The notes below the pieces were generated by a model. It was given only the letters and a program-made list of their open reading frames with translations. It was not told the origin of the DNA and made no database searches. The position numbers and the translations under genes are program-made. A stretch of DNA of 64,000 bases from Camelus bactrianus. Lineage: Eukaryota; Chordata; Mammalia; Artiodactyla; Camelidae. This document shows positions 60,833 through 64,000 of the stretch, in pieces (position 1 is the stretch's first letter; each line of letters begins with the position of its first letter). The stretch spans positions 36,963,001 to 37,027,000 of the forward strand of contig NC_133539.1 in assembly GCF_048773025.1 (NCBI RefSeq). The letters run 5' to 3'.

Positions 60833-61286
60833 TGTGAAGGAAAAACCAGGCTGGTCTAACAAGGTCTAGGAATGTGAAGGAGAGGCTGTGCTGGGCTAAC
60901 AAGATAACTCACAAATCTAAGTATTGGAATACTGATCTGAGTTCTGCTGGACTAACTTGTAAATCTAGGTTAATTAGTTTTGGTTTGCTGTTCATGTTTT
61001 TTTGCTAGCCAGCTGGATTTTCAAAGATATATATCTGGCTTTGGAATGTTGGTTTGCTGCCTCCCTGCCTCCACTTTTGTGATGATAATGCTGCTAAAGC
61101 TGTTCCATGCCTATTGGCCAAATACCCCAGGCTTGTACTTTACCCTATAAAACCTCATGCGCACACCTTGGAGGGGCTCAGAGCTTCAGAGCAGAAGCCC
61201 CTCTGAGCCCGCCGGCGTAATACATCTGAGTACTCCAACCCTCCGAGTGGTGCTTATTTCTTGGCTGGCCTGTCGTTTCCATAACA
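60833..61286 (+). mobile_element. ERV1-like solo LTR with 4-bp TSD
   Basis: Flanked by 'ttac' (60829-60832 and 61287-61290), with ends TGTGAAGG...CCATAACA. A TATA-type 'ctataaaac' lies at 61145-61153, then GC-rich R/U5 'gcccctctgagcccgccggcg' followed by a degenerate poly(A) region and 'tggtgcttatttcttggctgg'. This is the typical layout of a ~450-bp gammaretrovirus-like LTR. No internal region. Confidence 0.82.
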
Positions 61287-61290
61287 TTAC

Positions 61291-62269
61291 TACAAGATTT
61301 TTCTGAGATTTTGCTATGTTGATGGTCATTATAAAGTGTAAAGAGAGAATTTATTATGTAATACTTAATAAATAATTTGAAAACAGTGTGCTTTTTAATG
61401 GGTATTGCTAATTAGTCCCTCCCTGCCCCCAGAACATTTAAGAAAATAATTATTTTAGATAATAGGCTTTAATTCAGTTCTAGTAAAGATACTATTTTTT
61501 TGGTAGAGAAGAACTTATTGTCTTGGATTTTTCCATCAACAAGGTGACAAGCTATGTAATAAAAGTTAATAGTTTCCAAGGACATCTCAAGTAGAGATGC
61601 TGTTTAGGAGAGTTTAAAAATCAGAAACATTTGTGCTGTTGATGTGGATTTGAGATCCATTAAGCTTATTAATAGTTATTAACTATACAGGAAATTATTA
61701 GATATTGGGCCTGGGGGACAAGAACATAAATATAAGAGAATGCTTGAGAACCCCAATGTGTAAGAAACATATGAAAAAGAGATGTCAAAGGGAATATGAA
61801 AAGGCAAGAGTCAGACAGGTAGAGGAGAAGAATAAATATCAGGAAAAGATAATTCCTAGTAATAAATAATAATATTGTATTCTAGGTAGCAGCTTGATAA
61901 ATGTTGACACAGAGGAAGTCAAATGACAAAAAGAACCCAAGCAGATATTTAAAGTATCACTGAATTATAAGAATTTTTGCACACTTAACATTTATGATTT
62001 TTCTAGAATCTTTCCTAATTTATCAGAACAAATTTATCAGAGTAAATCAAAGTTAAATAACATATGAGTTCTTGTCTACACCACTTCTGTGTGTGTGTGT
62101 CTGTGTGCATAAAATATGCTTGTAAATGCATTAAACTACTTTTAATAATCAATTTATACAGAAGTCAGATTCTGTTATAATCAGAGTCAATTATTATGCT
62201 ATGGTAGTTAGCAGTAGCAAAGGATGTGTTTATAAAATATTAAAGTTCTCCCAGGGATTTATACTATAT
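61291..62269. other. Unassigned AT-rich sequence
   Basis: Nothing recognised except (GT)n at 62089-62107. Confidence 0.5.
62089..62107. repeat. Short (GT)n
   Basis: About nine GT units with one interruption. Confidence 0.85.
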
Positions 62270-62830
62270 TCATTAATTTTTTAAACTTATAATTTAGAAA
62301 AAGATTATACATTTGTAAAATACACAAAATAATATAACAAATCTACATGAACTTATCATAAAATGTCAACAATTATTAAGTCATATTTTATCTGCAATGT
62401 TTTAGAACATATATTTACAATAAGAATTCTACTTTTAAAAAATGAGCTATCATATTATTGCCCTTAAAAATTGAGATTTTTAAAACAGTTCAGCACTAAT
62501 TGGATACTTAACATGAAATCTTAGCTCTTTCAACATTTTGACATATAGTTCAACTTAATATCCTCAAATATCTAGTTGGTGCTCAAACTTAATTATTTTA
62601 TAAACGTGTACATGTGTGCTTTTTATTTGCTATGTATATTTATTTATGATTTAGAATTGTTTGTTTGAATCAGCATCCCATAGACTTTAAACATGGTAAT
62701 TCGTCAATATATCTCTGAAATTTATTTTATTCTATGGATTCTTGATAAATTTTGTTCCCTTTGAACATTTTGTTAAAGAAGTTGGGTCATATTTTTTGTG
62801 CAGTCCTCACAATCTGAATTTTTAAAAATT
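62270..62830 (-). repeat. Ancient L1M 5'-UTR-like sequence (orientation inferred)
   Basis: 'ttgtaaaatacacaaaataatataacaaat', 'catcccatagactttaaacatggtaattcgtcaatatatctctg' and 'gaacattttgttaaagaagttgggtcatattttttgtgcag' follow an old non-coding L1M segment ('ttgatatgtctcttaagtctc ... ttgttgaagaaaccgggtcatttgtcctgtag'). Diverged. Confidence 0.5.
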
Positions 62831-63089
62831 TCGTTCTGATCTTTTAATTTAACTCATTCTTATATCTCCATATTTCATATACATTTTATATGTTTTCACA
62901 CATTTTTATATAAGAATGTATTTCACACTTTTCCTTGTATATTGGTATTTAGACCTGCTATATTGCCTGTGCATTGCTACTTTGATGTACTTTTTTTTTC
63001 TTTTTTTCAATTTTTGATCAATAGTAATTGTAGGCGATAGTAATTCTCTTATGAGCTACATAGTAATTGATTGAGTCTCTTTTGAGACA
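62831..63089. other. Unassigned spacer
   Basis: T-rich near 62990-63009. Nothing recognised. Confidence 0.5.
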
Positions 63090-63435
63090 CAGTCAGCCCC
63101 CTCTATGCCCAGGTTCCACATTTGTGGATTCAACCAACTGAGAACTGAAAATATTTGAAAAATATTCCAGAAAGTTCCAGAAAGAAAAATTTGAATTTGC
63201 TATGCACAAGAAACAATTTACATAGCATTTATATTGTATTTACAGCTATTTACATAGTATTTACATTATATTAGGTATAATAAGTAATCTTGAGATGATT
63301 TAAAGTATATGAGAGAATATGCTTAGGTTATATGCAAAAACTATACCATTTTATATAAGGGACCTGAGCATCCATGGATTTTGGTATCCATGGGAGTCCT
63401 GGAACCAATCTCCCTTTGATACCAAGGGACAACTG
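63090..63435 (+). mobile_element. Non-autonomous Tigger-type DNA transposon (~345 bp)
   Basis: Begins 'cagtcagccccctctatgcccaggttccacatttgtgga' and ends 'ccttt..ataccaagggacaactg', the imperfect inverted termini. The interior ('ttccagaaagttccagaaag', 'atttacattatattaggtat', 'taatcttgagatgatttaaagtata', 'ccattttatataagggacctgagcatcc') matches a common mammalian Tigger-derived element. A 'ttacatag.atttata' unit is locally duplicated (63217-63270). Subfamily not fixed. Confidence 0.8.
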
Positions 63436-63639
63436 TGTTAACAGACCCTGATTATCATTAAATCTGTTGGTTAAAGTATTCCAAAGTAGTGACATTCTTC
63501 TAGTTTTCTATCTCCTACTTTAGTGAAAAACTAGAATCATCCTATAGAAAGAAACTTCTCCGTATCAACAACTTGGCTACTTTAAAACACAGGTTATTGA
63601 GGGAGAGCAGGATAAATACTAAATTTTTCAACCTACTTA

Positions 63640-64000
63640 TTAGTTTTTTAAAATGACCTTTTTTGTAAAACAATCTTAGATTGACAGAAAATTTACAAAG
63701 ATAATATAGAGACTTTCCTCAATTAAACTGAAACCCAGTTTTGCCTTTTATTAACATCTAACATTAGTAATAGTTACAACTGATCAATCAATATTGATAT
63801 ATTATTATTAGCTAAATTGTATACTTTATTCAGATTTCCTTAGTTTTTCCTCAGTCCTTTTTGTGTTTCAGGATCCCATCCAGGTTACCATACCATCTTT
63901 AATCACCATGTCTCTAGGTTTGACTTGGTTGTGACAGTTTCTCAGAATGAGCTTACGTGCTGACATTGATGACCTTGACAGCTTTGAGGAGTACTGATCA
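63640..64000 (-). repeat. Ancient L1M 5'-UTR-like sequence, running off the window
   Basis: 'gacagaaaatttacaaagataatatagagac', 'ctgaaacccagttttgcc', 'tattattattagctaaattgtatactttattcagatttccttag', 'caggatcccatccaggttaccata' and 'gaccttgacagctttgaggagtactg' match the same old L1 family seen at 25.2 kb. Orientation is inferred from the 25 kb copy. Confidence 0.6.

Noticed and set aside
1-64000. tRNA, snRNA, CRISPR array, operon or riboswitch
   Set aside because: None seen; the bacterial feature types do not apply to this mammalian sequence, and no pol III gene pattern was recognised.

Overview
This is AT-rich mammalian nuclear DNA, and I find no exon-bearing host gene in it. The organism is most likely a camelid or close cetartiodactyl. 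The young L1 copies carry 3' ends of the artiodactyl type, in a form I recall from alpaca and camel. There is no Alu, B1, BovB, ruminant Bov-tA or carnivore tRNA-Lys SINE. The assignment rests on memory of repeat families, not on a search.

Layout. 0-7.6 kb holds old L2 fragments and an MER2-like DNA transposon. 7.6-9.5 kb is a complete 1.9 kb insertion of an internally deleted L1 with an intact 314-residue ORF1 and 18-bp target-site duplications; it is the only substantial protein-coding frame I trust. 11.3-14.7 kb holds an MLT1-type LTR, a long antisense L2 and an old L1 ORF2 piece. 19.5-20.5 kb is a 5'-truncated young L1. 23.1-26.6 kb is a long antisense ancient L1 (endonuclease region, ORF1 region, 5' UTR), followed by an MLT1 LTR. 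29.6-30.6 kb is a solo LTR next to another old L1 ORF1 piece. 34.3-36.8 kb has a microsatellite, MER5A, an L1 stub and a solo LTR. 43.4-48.4 kb is MaLR, MIR and L2 fossils. 49.6-51.4 kb is MIR, (ATT)n, a MER5-type piece and an L1 stub. 52.8-58.2 kb is L2 with a young L1 nested in it, two LTRs, a 156-bp L1 stub with perfect duplications, and another L2. 58.9-61.3 kb has two more solo LTRs, the first a sister of the one at 36.2 kb. 62.3-64.0 kb is ancient L1 5'-UTR-like sequence interrupted by a Tigger element.

The elements do not form a pathway. The record is one of successive insertions: L2/MIR, then ancient L1, MaLR and hAT/Tigger, then ERV1-like LTRs, then lineage-specific L1. The observation most worth following is the ORF1-only (half-L1 or HAL1-like) element at 7.6-9.5 kb. 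Long stretches (about 3.7-7.6, 14.7-19.5, 20.5-23.0, 27.0-29.5, 30.7-34.3 and 36.8-43.4 kb) show nothing I can name.
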